Assembly (NCBI GenBank): GCA_014843695.1
Contig: CM026398.1
Location: 18,041,593-18,105,592 of the forward strand
Source: Archivesica marissinica
Taxonomy: Eukaryota; Mollusca; Bivalvia; Venerida; Vesicomyidae
DNA length: 64,000 bases
Reading direction: 5' to 3'
Notes under the pieces: generated by a model
Told to the model about the DNA's origin: nothing
The model's database searches: none
Seen by the model: only the letters and a program-made list of their open reading frames with translations
Shown here: one piece after another, positions 11,789 to 22,779 of the stretch
Layout: every line of letters begins with the position of its first letter
Position numbering within the stretch: position 1 is the stretch's first letter
Program-made: the position numbers and the translations under genes

Positions 11789-11850
11789 TACTGATCACCC
11801 ACTTGTATATGATTATTTATATTAGTACAGTGGAATTCAGTGTAAACACT

Positions 11851-11970
11851 TTAACCCTTTCAACACCAAGTAACTCAGATCGACTGGTCCATGATATTCA
11901 TAAACCAATAAATTAATCAGAAAATCACATTTGGACAAGTTCATTTATCAAAATGGGTAATTATGTAAAT
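11851..11970. mobile_element. TTAA MITE B, left part only
   Basis: TTAA then CCCTTTCAACACCAAGTAAC, followed by ATTTATCAAAATGGGTAATT as in complete family members at 29.4 and 46.0 kb. The right half cannot be followed. Confidence 0.7.
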
Positions 11971-12450
11971 TATAGGTGTGCTATCCGTTTCAGAAATGGC
12001 AGACTAGTTCATTGTGTGGGTTTGGCATTCTCAACGACACACGATGATGATATGTGAAAAATAGCTATTGATTTGAGAAGCAGAAGTTTGTGACAAGACA
12101 ACAACACTCTATTCATGTTACTTCTGCCCTTGACACTATCGACCAGCAACAATAAAATATATTTATAAATTACCCCCATTATGGCTAATTCTTTACAAAA
12201 TCCTCAATAGCTTTGTAAATGGTAGTTTAGGAAAGTTAAGAATAATGTGTATGGCAATAACTTATATTTGCAAATGTCAATTACAATATGTGAAAGAAAC
12301 CCCGTCCAACGACGTAGTCTGCTTTGCTATGTTTCGTTATTATAAAAAATGTTTATGAAATAAAAAAGGAAAAAAAAAGAATATTGTGTAATTACTAATT
12401 ACGGTAGATATAAATTTACAGTTCTAAAATATCCTCAACAAATTGATGGA
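11971..12450. other. Intergenic
   Basis: Unique AT-rich sequence with a short A-rich run near 12365. No gene or element recognised. Confidence 0.55.
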
Positions 12451-12451
12451 A

Positions 12452-13118
12452 TTTAATTCTGTTGGCAAGATCATATCTACGTCTTTAATTCTATTAGTCT
12501 CTAGGACTTTAATTCCGTTGGCAAGATAATTCCGAGATTCCGGAGTTTCTAGGACTTTAATTCCGTTGGCAAGATAATTCCGAGATTCCGGAGTTTCTAA
12601 GACTTGAATTCCATTGCCAAGATAATTCCGAGATTCCAGAGTTTCTAAGACTTGAATTCCATTGCCAAGATAATTCCGAGATTCCGGAGTTTCTAAGACT
12701 TGAATTCCATTGCCAAGATAATTCCGAGATTCCAGAGTTTCTAAGACTTGAATTCCATTGCCAAGATAATTCCGAGATTCCAGAGTTTCTAAGACTTGAA
12801 TTCCGTTGCCAAGATAATTCCGAGATTCCAGAGTTTCTAAGACTTGAATTCCATTGCCAAGATAATTCCGAGATTCCAGAGTTTCTAAGACTTGAATTCC
12901 AGAGTTTCTAAGACTTGAATTCCATTGCCAAGATAATTCCGAGATTCCAGAGTTTCTAAGACTTGAATTCCGTTGCCAAGATAATTCCGAGATTCCAGAG
13001 TTTCTAAGACTTGAATTCCATTGCCAAGATAATTCCGAGATTCCGGAGTTTCTAAGACTTGAATTCCGTTGCCAAGATAATTCCGAGATTCCAAGACTTG
13101 AATTCTGCTGGCAAGATA
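12452..13118. repeat. 48-bp minisatellite, about 13 units
   Basis: Unit contains GAGTTTCTAAGACTTGAATT, then CCATTGCCAAGATAATTCCG and AGATTCCA. One unit near 12895 is shortened. Because 48 is divisible by three, part of the minus strand stays open as a 16-residue repeat (LETLESRNYLGNGIQV). The frame starts and stops inside the array and has no unique sequence, so it is not called as a gene. Confidence 0.95.
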
Positions 13119-13748
13119 ATTGCGACTCGTGAGTTTCTGTTTGTTCTACCTCATTGGTTACTCACAGTAACTAACCTAACCAAAAACCTGATCTAGCACT
13201 AGAAAAAGTTCAGGTATTTGAAATGTAGCCAATATATTATCATCACAAAATATAAGTCATCATCAGCAAATAACACAAACAAGTTCAAGGGGATACTGTA
13301 CTCTAACAGGAATAACAACAGCTGCTCGTTTAAGGAGTAAGATTTTTCGCTGATGAGAGATTTTTCGCTGATGACAGCACAACATTTTAAATTTCTATTT
13401 TTTTCCCCCCATAATTTAATTCTCTATAATTTTAGGTGTTTCATTTTTACAAACTAAAAAATAAAATAATTTAAATGCAAAAATATCCTATTATCAACCT
13501 TAGTACACAACAATTTATAAAGTTATTGGTGATTATGTAAATAAATATCATCAAAGGGAGGTAATTTAGAAATAATAATTACGCAAAAAAAATGATTATT
13601 TGTGTACAGATCTTCAACTTTATACTTAAAATTTGAATAAATTATTATTGAAAATAAGGACAGAAGTCATGATGTCTATTTTAGAAATGGATACCGGTAA
13701 TAGGGCCGTGGCTGCAAGTATATAAATAGAGACAATGTGGTGGCAAAC
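13119..13748. other. Intergenic, AT-rich
   Basis: One small direct repeat at 13340-13375 (AGATTTTTCGCTGATGA twice). Otherwise nothing recognised. Confidence 0.55.
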
Positions 13749-13749
13749 T

Positions 13750-13808
13750 TGACGCTCGCCCATATGGTTCGCCGGAGGCAAGGGTAAATAAGCTCAATCA
13801 TCATCATC
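13750..13808 (+). mobile_element. Short hairpin retro-tail, also at 51.65 kb
   Basis: CGCTCGCCCATATGGTTCGC, then CGGAGGCAAGGG and TAAATAAGCTCAATCATCAT. CTCGCC and the GGCAAG/GGCGAG segment form a stem, followed by a TAAATAA and (ATC)n tail. The 51651 copy has target-site duplications, showing that the unit moves. Confidence 0.65.
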
Positions 13809-13884
13809 AGAGCAAACTTGTAAGATCTTATCAGTGTTTTCACAGGCTTTTGGAAGTATGTGGTGCATGTTATGCTTGGCAGAC

Positions 13885-14174
13885 ACAGACGGATCTGTAG
13901 TCCAGTGGTAACACGCTGGACTGGTAATCCAGGGATCGCAGGTTCGATCCCCCGTCTGACCCTAATAAAATTAACAGTCTTTCAGATGGGACGTTAAACC
14001 GAGGTCTCGTGTCGGTGCTTTACACCGTGCACGTAAAAGAACCAGAGGAGACTCTGGAATGGGTCTCTGTCTGTATCATGCACTATCCTCCAAAATCTAA
14101 AATAACTAATCTCTTCAGGAGGCGTCTCTCATATGGGCAACCGGTAGCGACAATAAATAAACGTAAAAGCACAC
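13885..14174 (+). mobile_element. SINE-2, full-length
   Basis: Head CTGTAGTCCAGTGGTAACAC (A box) and CGCAGGTTCGATCCCCCGTC (B box). The anticodon-arm region CTGGA-CTGGTAA-TCCAG would give anticodon GGT, so the head resembles tRNA-Thr. Central domain AGATGGGACGTTAAACCGAG resembles the conserved cores of widespread animal SINE superfamilies (Nin-DC or MetaSINE type; I cannot say which). Tail GGGCAACCGGTAGCGACAAT then AAATAAACG. Candidate duplication GCTTGGCAGAC at 13874-13884 and 14175-14185. Confidence 0.94.
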
Positions 14175-14180
14175 GCTTGG

Positions 14181-14402
14181 CAGACGGATCTGTAGTCCAG
14201 TGGTAACAGTCTTTCAGATGAGACTTTAAACCGAGGTCTCGTGTCGGTGCTTTACACCGTGCTCGTAAAAGAACCAGAGTAGACTCTGGAATGGGTCTCT
14301 GTCTGTATCATTGCAGTATCCTCCAAAAATCTAAAATGACTAATCTCTTCAGGAGGCTTCGCTCATATGGGCAACCGGTAGCGACAATAAATAAACGTAA
14401 AA
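14181..14402 (+). mobile_element. SINE-2, internally deleted second copy
   Basis: Starts CAGACGGATCTGTAGTCCAG and joins from GTGGTAACA directly to GTCTTTCAGATG, removing the anticodon arm, B box and about 65 bp. The rest of the body and tail is intact. Head to tail with the preceding copy, overlapping its probable target-site duplication. Confidence 0.92.
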
Positions 14403-14853
14403 CACGCATACTTGTACAAACAGTCTCTATGGCCGAGAGTGGTCACAGTCTTTGCTTTAATGTTACTAGCCCCTCACTGCTGTTGATTCAAATCATACTG
14501 GGGTGTAGAGGGGGGGGAGGTCAAATACTTTCATGTTAAGTGAGGAGCTTGCCATCCAGTTAGCTTGTAGAACATTAGCATTCAGCATTAGGATTAAATG
14601 CAGCAAGTTGGTGGATTGTTTAACTTCACATGCACAGCCTATTCTGCAATGTAATTGTTTGTTTTTGGGTAATACAAGATCTATGTGCACGATTGTACTC
14701 TGAACAATCTGTAAACAACTTGGATTTCTTTTTGTAAACTCATCAGTATCCGTAATACATTCTCTTCATGATGCACAAAATGTAAAAAAAGGAGGCAAGA
14801 TATCCAAGTGAAACTGCAAAATGATGCAGCCTCTACAAAACTACTTGACAACT
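14403..14853. other. Intergenic
   Basis: No gene or element recognised. Contains a short G-run at about 14509. Confidence 0.5.
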
Positions 14854-14865
14854 CTGATGGGACAG

Positions 14866-15021
14866 TGAAAAAGTTGGCAGTTTCTTACGGAGGTTAGTGC
14901 ACCCAAGTACTGGTTAACCGCTGGAGCCTGCCCTCGGAAAGGTGTTGTTAGGTAAACTGCCCGCCGGCGATATAGCCCAAAATGGTGCTGATGCAGGCTT
15001 AAAACCCGAAATATAACATAA
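14866..15021 (+). mobile_element. SINE-3, 5'-truncated, with 12-bp target-site duplication
   Basis: Only the body after AAAAAGTTGGCAGTTTCTTA and the tail are present; the tRNA-like head is absent. CTGATGGGACAG flanks it at 14854-14865 and 15022-15033. A second fragment, ATAACCCGAAATATAATATA, occurs at about 15060, as part of a local duplication of the flank. Confidence 0.92.
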
Positions 15022-15033
15022 CTGATGGGACAG

Positions 15034-15390
15034 AGAGACAGAGAACTTGTTTGATGCAGATAACCCGAAATATAATATAACTGATGGGACAGAGAACTTG
15101 TTTGATGCAGATAACCATCAACCCTGATAACCATCAATAATTTTCCCTTTCATCAAGTCATGACCGACATTTCCCACAATAACAAACACAAACTGGTTTG
15201 TGCATGGCTGGCTAACTGCTGTAATACCCCATCTGTTACCTTTCAATTTACATACAGCTGCTGCCTATAACTGTAAATACTACCTTGAGAGAGAAGCCAG
15301 AGTTGGGCAAGACAGGGGTATATGACATTAATGGCTGTCTGCACACATTGCTCTAAGTGGTGATTATGCTGTTACATCACAAACTTACAA
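15034..15390. other. Flank with a small duplication
   Basis: 15022-15120 holds a duplicated segment including GAGAACTTGTTTGATGCAGA. The rest is unrecognised. Confidence 0.55.
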
Positions 15391-15790
15391 CCTGCGTACA
15401 AGCGGTGATCACAAAGTCTCCCATTATAATAGGGAATTCCTTTGCGTGCAAGCGGTGATCACAAAGTCTCCCATTATAATAGGGAATTCCTTTGCGTGCA
15501 AGCGGTGATCACAAAGTCTCCCATTATAATAGGGAATTCCTTTGCGTGCAAGCGGTGATCACAAAGTCTCCCATTATAATAGGGAATTCCTTTGCGTGCA
15601 AGCGGTGATCACAAAGTCTCCCATTATAATAGGGAATTCCTTTGCGTGCAAGCGGTGATCACAAAGTCTCCCATTATAATAGGGAATTCCTTTGCGTGCA
15701 AGCGGTGATCACAAAGTCTCCCATTATAATAGGGAATTCCTTTGCGTGCAAGTGGTAATCATAAAGTCTCCCATTATAATAGGGAATTTC
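15391..15790. repeat. 50-bp minisatellite, 8 units, nearly identical
   Basis: Unit contains GCGTGCAAGCGGTGATCACA, then AAGTCTCCCATTATAATAGG and GAATTCC. Units two to seven look identical, and the last carries several changes (AAGTGGTAATCATAAAG), as expected for an array homogenised in the middle and decayed at the edge. Each unit contains the palindrome TGATCA. Confidence 0.96.
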
Positions 15791-15796
15791 TTTTAA

Positions 15797-16020
15797 CACT
15801 TTCAACACTACAGACCTCTAAATAGGCTTTAAAAAAGTGTAGACGAGTCACGACAAGCCGTCTCATCAGGATCTGCACTTTTTGCCAGTAATAATTACTA
15901 TTTTTAGACAAAATCACCCATTTTGATAAATGAACTGGTCGAAATGTATATTTCTTATTAATTTATTGATCTAAAAATATCATGCACCAGTCCATGTCAG
16001 TTACTTGGTGTTGAATGTTG
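15797..16020. mobile_element. TTAA MITE B, decayed right end
   Basis: TTAA at 15793-15796, then CACTTTCAACACTACAGACC. Internal TAAATAGGCTTTAAAAAAGT, AAAATCACCCATTTTGATAA, and CAGTTACTTGGTGTTGAATG near the end. The terminal GGG-TTAA is lost. Confidence 0.8.
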
Positions 16021-16094
16021 ACTTTGTTTTCTATGATAGCATGATATTATTTGCAGCAGTGTTCCTATTGAACCCCAGAAAGCTTGACTCACCC

Positions 16095-16290
16095 CCTTCC
16101 ATACAACTTGGAACCTTGTTTAACGGACATCCCTACAACTTGGAACCTTGATTGACGCACCCGCTACAACTTGGAACGTCGATGCACCCCCTAAAACTCG
16201 GAAATATGTTTGATGCACCCCCTAAAACTCGGAAATATGTTTGACGCACCCCCTAAAACTAGGAAATATGTTGATCGGAAATATGTTGAG
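16095..16290. repeat. Degenerate tandem repeat of about 32 bp
   Basis: Five to six imperfect units with CACCCCCTAAAACTCGGAAA and TATGTTTGA, older units reading TACAACTTGGAACCTTG. Too diverged for a precise count. Confidence 0.75.
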
Positions 16291-17019
16291 GAACACTTAG
16301 ATTAACTGAAATAAGTGTTAGGTTTTTGCACCTTTTTTTTATCACACTACCAGTGTCCTCTTTGGTGGAGCTATAGTAGCTGAGGAGGCCTGGTAGCTCA
16401 CTATTCTAACCCCCCACGCATGGCCATAATGGCTCAATTATTGACTGTTAGCCATTCACAGAGAAGAAGAAGGCTAGTTGTTTTCATTTATTGTTGTAAC
16501 AACTTCTCACAGCGATGACAATTTGTTGTACCGTGTTGCATAGGGTATAAAACAATACTTGTCTGTCTTGACTAGCGGTTAAACACAAGATAAGATATTC
16601 TTGCACCAAAGTCAACTGCGGTTAAACATAACAGCTATACACTATTATCAGGACAACACAGGATTATCTTATAACAAACAAAACAAGTTAAGTATGTGAT
16701 AAATCACAGGTTTTGCACGTTTTCGGTCAAGTAGCCTACTTCACGCGGTATTTGTATGTTATAATGTTGTGTAAACACTCGGTTAACTGATAATGCATAA
16801 AGCCATTTTTGACTATTTGGGTGCAAGAAACTAGAAAAGCTTGAACCAAATGTGGCGAAGACAACAGTGCAAGTGTGTATTTCTTTGATCAAATTTGAAG
16901 GATGTAAAAAATGTTGTGAATCAGTCGTTAGTCAGCGGAGAGTAGTCAGTGTGTAGCTAGTGGAGAGTCTCTGGTGTCTGCCATCTCAATTCGGGCACCG
17001 TCAGAACCACAGTGGTGTT
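16291..17019. other. Intergenic
   Basis: No recognised gene or element. The frame 16704-16892 (minus) lacks any visible domain. Confidence 0.5.
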
Positions 17020-17165
17020 GAGGCAATTGTTGAGGCAATTGTTGAGGCAAGACACTTAAATCCACATTGCCTCTCTCCCTCGTGGCGATAAACATTCCAT
17101 CAGGAATGTGGTTTCGACAGCGATTAATCTAATGTTGTAAAAACGTGTTTCGCAAGCTTTTCTCC
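17020..17165 (+). mobile_element. SINE-1 fragment with internal 12-bp triplication
   Basis: TTGAGGCAATTG is repeated three times where full copies have one CTTAGGCAAGGC. The body continues as CACATTGCCTCTCTCCCTCG and CATCAGGAATG, and the tail as ATGTTGTAAAAACGTGTTTC. The head is missing. Confidence 0.78.
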
Positions 17166-17185
17166 GGGCACTCTCTTTCCTCCCA

Positions 17186-17390
17186 AATTTATTTTAGCTC
17201 AGTTGTGAAACAAGTTCCTACAACTTATATTAATCACGCTTGAGACCTCGTTCCTGATGGAATCCATCGCCATGATGAGGTAGACAGTAGAGGCAAAGTG
17301 GAATTTAAATTCCATGCCTAAAGTAAAGGCACAATCGTAACGGCTCCAGCGGGCTCAAACTCCGGGCCATACGCACCTGCAGCTTGCGCA
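17186..17390 (-). mobile_element. SINE-1, diverged
   Basis: Reverse-strand tail ATTTATTTTAGCTCAGTTGT, body CTGATGGAATCCATCGCCAT and B box CGGGCTCAAACTCCGG. Ends before the A box. A short SINE-1 tail fragment (GATTAATATAAGTTGTAAAG) follows at about 17441-17475. Confidence 0.85.
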
Positions 17391-17475
17391 CCCCCATATG
17401 AAGGACCGCAAGCATTACTTCACATGCCCCTTCCTACAGGAATGATTAATATAAGTTGTAAAGACAAACTCTTTC

Positions 17476-18102
17476 ATCGGACTGAATATAATATAAATAC
17501 CCCTGTACCCCACAACCCACACTTTTATTATTAAACCCAGCAAGTCATGCATGATGTTATTAATGGCAATTAAGATTCCAGTACTCCCCTATCCAATTTC
17601 TTCTTTGTGTATTGAATAGAAAGAGGGAACCCCAAAGGGCGACTGGGTTTATTAGAAATTCGAGGCTCAATTATTTCCCCAGATGAGATGTTTTCAGCTG
17701 ATAAAAGAGTAATTTCGGCTGCCTTTCTCCTCCAAACATTTCCATTAAAAATGAAGTGTTCCATGCACAATTAAGAGAAGACTTCACTACTTTAGTCACT
17801 GAAGCAATAACATCTCAAATCCTGTGTTATCATGCATTTAGATGAATTTACAAAAAAAAGTCCATCCCCAAATAAATCCTTTCTCAAGCCCTTTAATTCA
17901 TCAGGGTGCTTTGCATTTTTTCGAAACAAAGGAAATATTTCTGACAGAAGTATGGTGGACTCTTGCCTAGTTATTATGGTAATTCAATTACCTTGTACAA
18001 GGAGCAATTACCATTCAACAATTAGGTGCAAACAAAGTACCGTAGTTATATCAATAAAAATGGTTTCTGTATTCGTAAACAAGACCAATTTATCGGCTAG
18101 TT
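17476..18102. other. Intergenic
   Basis: Open frames 17570-17770 (minus) and 17832-18311 (plus) were inspected; the second runs into a SINE and neither has a recognisable domain. Confidence 0.5.
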
Positions 18103-18333
18103 CTTGTCCGATTAGCTCACTGGTTAGCGCGCTTGCTTCTCACCAATGCAACCCGGTTTCGATCCTCAGACCGGGAAGTATGCGAGATGGTACGGTGTTC
18201 GCCAGATCGGACAGGTGGATTTTTCTCCGGGTACTCCGGTATCCTCCCACACGAATGACCACATATACCATTTCATCTGCGCCAACAAGAGTGATTAATA
18301 TAAGTTGTTAGAACTTGCTTCGCAGTCATTGAC
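18103..18333 (+). mobile_element. SINE-5: different tRNA head with a SINE-1-type tail
   Basis: Head GATTAGCTCACTGGTTAGCG (A box) and CCGGTTTCGATCCTCAGACC (B box). Middle TTTCTCCGGGTACTCCGGTA, TCCTCCCAC is a motif very common in marine-invertebrate SINEs. The 3' end GAGTGATTAATATAAGTTGT, TAGAACTTGCTTCGCA is the SINE-1 tail, so two SINEs with different heads share a 3' module. Confidence 0.85.
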
Positions 18334-19935
18334 TGACCCAGTCCTCCCGTGTCACAGAGTTGCAGTTTCCACAAGTGACAGGATGACATTGTCACTGAGT
18401 GACTGTTCCCCCTGAGTGGTTGACATAGTGACAGCCCCCACCCCAAGTCACAGGTTCACTTATCCATAAGTGACATGGTGATAGTTTACCCTGAGTTCAT
18501 AGACTGATAGTTTGTCCCTGATCACAGGGTAGCAGTTCCCCCAGGGTGATAGTTTCTCCCAGGAGTCACAGATTCACATTATCTATAAGGCACAGGGCGA
18601 TAGATTCTCCCAGGAGTCACAGATTCACATTCACATTATCTATAAGGCACAGGGCGATAGATTCTCCCAGGAGTCACAGATTCACATTATCTATAAGGGA
18701 CAGGGCGATAGATTCTCCCAGGAGTCACAGATTCACATTATCTATAAGGCACAGGGCGATAGATTCTCCCAGGAGTCACAGATTCACATTATCTATAAGG
18801 GACAGGGCGATAGATTCTCCCAGGAGTCACAGATTCACATTATCTATAAGGGACGGGGCGATAGATTCTCCCAGGAGTCACAGATTCACATTATCTATAG
18901 GGACGGGGGCGATAGATTATCCCAGGAGTCACAGATTCACATTATCTATAAGGGACAGGGCGATAGTTTCTCCCAGGAGTCACAGATTCACATTATCTAT
19001 AAGGGACGGGGCGATAGATTCTCCCAGGAGTCACAGATTCACATTATCTATAAGGGCGGGGCGATAGATTCTCCCAGGAGTCACAGATTCACAGTATCTA
19101 TAAGGGACGGGGCGACAGTTCCCCCAGGGCGATAGATTCTCCCAGGAGTCACAGATTCACATTATCTATAAGGGACAGGGCGATAGATTCTCCCAGGAGT
19201 CACAGATTCACATTATCTATAAGGGACGGGGCTATAGATTCTCCCAGGAGTCACAGATTCACATTATCTATAAGGGACGGGACGACAGTTCCCCAGGGTG
19301 ATAGATTCCCCAGGAGTCACAGATTCACATTATCTATAAGGGACGGGGCGACAGTCCCCCCAGGGGATAGATTCTCCCAGGAGTCACAGATTCACATTAT
19401 CTATAAGGCACAGGGCGATAGTTTCTCCCAGGAGTCACAGATTCGCATTATCTATAAGGGACGGGGCGATAGTTTATCCCAGGAGTCACAGATTCACATT
19501 ATCTATAAGGCACAGGGCGACAGTTCCCCCAGGGTGATAGTTTCTCCCAGGAGTCACAGATTCACATTATCTATAAGGCACAGGGCGATAGATTCTCCCA
19601 GGAGTCACAGATTCACATTATCTATAAGGCACAGGGCGATATTCTCCCAGGAGTCACAGATTCACATTATCTATAAGGCACAGGGTGATAGATTCTCCCA
19701 GGAGTCACAGATTCACATTATCTATAAGGGACGGGGCGATAGATTCTCCCAGGAGTCACAGATTCACATTATCTATAAGGGACGGGGCGACAGTTCCCCC
19801 TGAAACACAGAGTGATAGATTCTCCCAGGAGTCACAGATTCACATTATCTATAAGGGACGCCGGGGGTGACAGTTCCCCCTGAAACACAGAGTGACACTA
19901 GCCCCCCGAGTGAAGGTTACGAAGGGGAGTCTTCT
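18334..19935. repeat. 51-bp minisatellite with degenerate left flank
   Basis: Clear units from about 18545 contain TAGATTCTCCCAGGAGTCAC, then AGATTCACATTATCTATAAG and GGACGGGGCGA; about 25 are seen. 18334-18545 holds older, diverged AGTGACAG-type units. 51 is divisible by three, so plus-strand frames read SPRSHRFTLSIRDRAID repeatedly until indel-bearing units break them. Not called as a gene. Confidence 0.95.
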
Positions 19936-20800
19936 GGACAAATAACAAATATGGTATTGCATGTGGATGGGATCTCACCAGAAGCTCAGCTATGTGCCAA
20001 TCTGACATGTCCTTTGTTTACAATCTGTACTGTATGGCCTATTAAGAAGATCCGGTTAACCGAGATTAATATCCAGTTACTTATCTACCTGTGCTGATAA
20101 TAATCGATTACTTCGCAAATCTTATGCATATACAATGAAGCCCTTGTCGGTGTGGTTTTAAAGGATTTAGATATAATCTTACAGGAAAATAATGATACAT
20201 TTCATATATTATGGTGTGCCCTTATCTCAGTTTGGTATAACTACTGTCCTATTACACAGAACAGACTGGAGTTTGTGACACCCATTGTTTGGGATATTTA
20301 TTCTTCAAAGACCCAGATAAGCAGGGGGTATAGAGCTTTGTTGCGAGATCTAGGTCAAGTAAACATACAGAAAAAATAACCCAATCATGCTGTTGTAAAG
20401 GTGGGTGTGCATGAAGGCAATAATCCCTTCTGAAGTAATCCCCTTCTAGCAAAGCCCTTTCACAAAACCCTTTTTTTGATGTAAAAGATACCATGAAGGG
20501 GTTAGATATAAGCAGACAGAACAAAGGGCAAGAGAACAATACATTCCAATATGAATGGCATTTTGTATGGACTCAATTATTCTCACTATCATACAGGACC
20601 ATTGTTACAATCTATAGCTGCTATAAATGGGAAAAATGACACCCACTTTCCCTAAATGTCACTTCCATAGAAAATCATAGCACTGTGAAAAACTCCAAAA
20701 TTACCTTGATTTGCATAGCAATTACTTCAATTTCTTCTCAATTGAGTGTAAGATCTATCATATTAATAGAACATTACTGACAAGTTATTTTCTATGTACA
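19936..20800. other. Intergenic
   Basis: Frames 20152-20379 (plus) and 20252-20539 (minus) overlap and show no domain. No repeats recognised. Confidence 0.5.
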
Positions 20801-21098
20801 GGCACAGACGGGTCTGTAGTCCAGTGGTAACACGCTGGACTGGTAATCCAGGGATCGCAGGTTCGAACCCCCGTCTGACCATAATAAAATGAATAATAGT
20901 CTTTCAGATGGGACGTTAAACCGAGGTCTCGTGTCGGTGCTTTACACCGTACACGTAAAAGAACCAGAGGAGACTCTGGAATGGGGCTGTCTGTATCATT
21001 GCACTATCCTCCAAAAATCTAAAATGACTAATTTCTTCAGGAGGCGTCGCTCATATGGCAACCGGTAGCAGCGACGATAAATAAATGTAAAACACACA
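20801..21098 (+). mobile_element. SINE-2, full-length
   Basis: A box CTGTAGTCCAGTGGTAACAC, B box CAGGTTCGAACCCCCG, core GATGGGACGTTAAACCGAGG, tail GCAACCGGTAGCAGCGACGA then TAAATAAATG. Candidate duplication TATGTACA at 20793-20800 and 21099-21106. Confidence 0.94.
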
Positions 21099-21204
21099 TA
21101 TGTACATGGTTGTTCTGTTTCTTCAACTTTCATCCTGCCGAACAATCAGAAATGATTCTTTTTATGAAGTGTTCATTTATCATTGCATCCTAAAGAATAT
21201 TAGC

Positions 21205-21705
21205 CATTTCATCTTCTTGAAGATAGTGCAAGATACAGAAGATGACCCCCCCCCAATTGCTCCCCTACCCCCAATCACAACCCCCATTTCATCTTCTTGA
21301 AGATAGTGCAAGATACAGAATATACCCCCCCCAATTGCTTCCCTACCCCCACACAACCCCCATTTCATCTTCTTGAAGATAGTGAAGATACAGAATATGA
21401 CCCCCCCCCAATTGCTTCCCTACCCCCATCACAACCCCCATTTCATCTTCTTGAAGATAGTGCAAGATACAGAATATGACCCCCCCCAATTGCTTCCCTA
21501 CCCCAATCACAACCCCCATTCATCTTCTTGAAGATAGTGCAAGATACAGAATATGACCCCCCCCAAATTCTCCCTACCCCCAATCACAACCCCCATTTCA
21601 TCTTCTTGAAGATAGTGCAAGATACAGAATATGACCCCCCCCCAATTGCTCCCCTACCCCCAATCACAGCCCCCATTTCATCTTCTTGAAGATAGTGCAA
21701 GATAT
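21205..21705. repeat. C-rich tandem repeat of about 80 bp, about 6 units
   Basis: Unit: CATTTCATCTTCTTGAAGAT, AGTGCAAGATACAGAATATG, a run of 7-9 C, AATTGCTTCCCTACCCCCAA, TCACAACCCC. On the minus strand each unit has G-runs separated by about 8, 2 and 7 nt, fitting a G-quadruplex pattern. Unit length varies by 1-4 bp, mostly in the C-runs. Confidence 0.93.
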
Positions 21706-21890
21706 TACTAGCTTCCTGTATCTATATATCTCTGAATACTGCCAACTCATGGAGGAGCTGGGGAGTGTTACTGGCAGGAAAAGTGCACATCTGTGGGTTA
21801 GCATAAAGTGAAGTAGGTAAAACCTCTTGGGGGGGAAAACATGAGTAAACTGATCAGCAAAGATCGAGTAGATGAAGCTATATACAGTCA

Positions 21891-22176
21891 AACCTGTTTT
21901 AACCCATTTCATTCTGGATATATTTAAAGGTTTTTGCAAACAACATAGATCCAGATCAACCCCAGCGTCACACTGCATGCTGATCAGGATCTATGTTGTT
22001 TGCTACATAGCCAAGTGTCTCAGCAAGATCATCTGAATAGCAAACACCATAGAGCCTGATCAGATGGAACGTTCCGTGGCGGTTGATCTGGCTCTATATT
22101 CTTTGCAAATACTGTTTGAACGGTATCCAGAATAAAATGGGTTAAGCAGCCAGCCATGGGAATCACAGAATGTACA
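21891..22176. mobile_element. MITE D fragment interrupted by a TTAA MITE
   Basis: ACAGTCAAACCTGTTTTAA on the left and TTAAGCAGCCAGCCATGGGA plus ATCACAGAATGTAC on the right join into one end of MITE D once 21903-22141 is removed. The rest of MITE D is missing. Confidence 0.85.
21903..22141. mobile_element. TTAA MITE A, complete, 239 bp, opposite orientation
   Basis: Starts CCCATTTCATTCTGGATA and ends TATCCAGAATAAAATGGG, flanked by TTAA at 21899-21902 and 22142-22145. Exactly the same length as the copy at 11473, inverted relative to it, and likewise inserted into a MITE D copy. Confidence 0.93.
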
Positions 22177-22264
22177 TATGTTTGTTTATATTAAATGGTA
22201 TATATGTTAAAACATGTTTGCTAGAAGTGAGGGTCGACTGACTGATAGAATGGTGTATGTTCCA

Positions 22265-22460
22265 TTATGTTCCACGAAGCGATGGGACCTAGACATGTTT
22301 TCCTGGGAAGACTTAGCCGATCTAAGCGGTTAACCAGTACTAAGCAATGTGTGTGAGGTGCCTTGCTCGATGACACTACATACGTGGCCTGACAGAGTAT
22401 CTAGCCAGGACCGTTCGATTCGAAATCCAACGCTCTACCGCTGGACCACAGATGCCACAC
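22265..22460 (-). mobile_element. SINE-4, tRNA-like head
   Basis: On the reverse strand the end reads TGTGGTCCAGCGGTAGAGCG (A-box-like), followed by TTGGATTTCGAATCGAACGG (B-box-like) and a body including GTTAACCAGTACT-type sequence. A second head fragment of this type lies at 44008. Borders approximate. Confidence 0.65.
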
Positions 22461-22779
22461 TTGTGTACTGACACGTCCCCTCTCACCCCCCATACTGGAT
22501 TGGTACACTCTTATCTCTATTTATACATGCCAATGCACTCTTGTGGTAATTATTTATTTCCCTTCACCAGCTGACCAGGGGTCAATGTAATTGTTTACAC
22601 TGAGCTGCTGACACCAGCTGACACTGACCAGATATCATTAACAGTTTCATAGTCAAATGGACATACATATGTAGTTATTTATCACTTTAATTAAGTCACA
22701 TGATTTATAACAGCTGTTTGTCTTTACAATGATAATTTGCTAGCATGCATAGGGTTAACTGAACCACACACACAATTAT
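22461..22779. other. Intergenic
   Basis: No recognised element or gene. Confidence 0.5.

Noticed and set aside
13885..13960. tRNA-Thr gene
   Set aside because: A and B boxes and an anticodon-like GGT are present, but the T-stem does not pair properly and the sequence continues into a SINE body with a shared tail in ten places.
17832..18311. 159-codon plus-strand frame as a gene
   Set aside because: The last third is SINE-5 sequence and the first part has no domain or coding bias that I can see.
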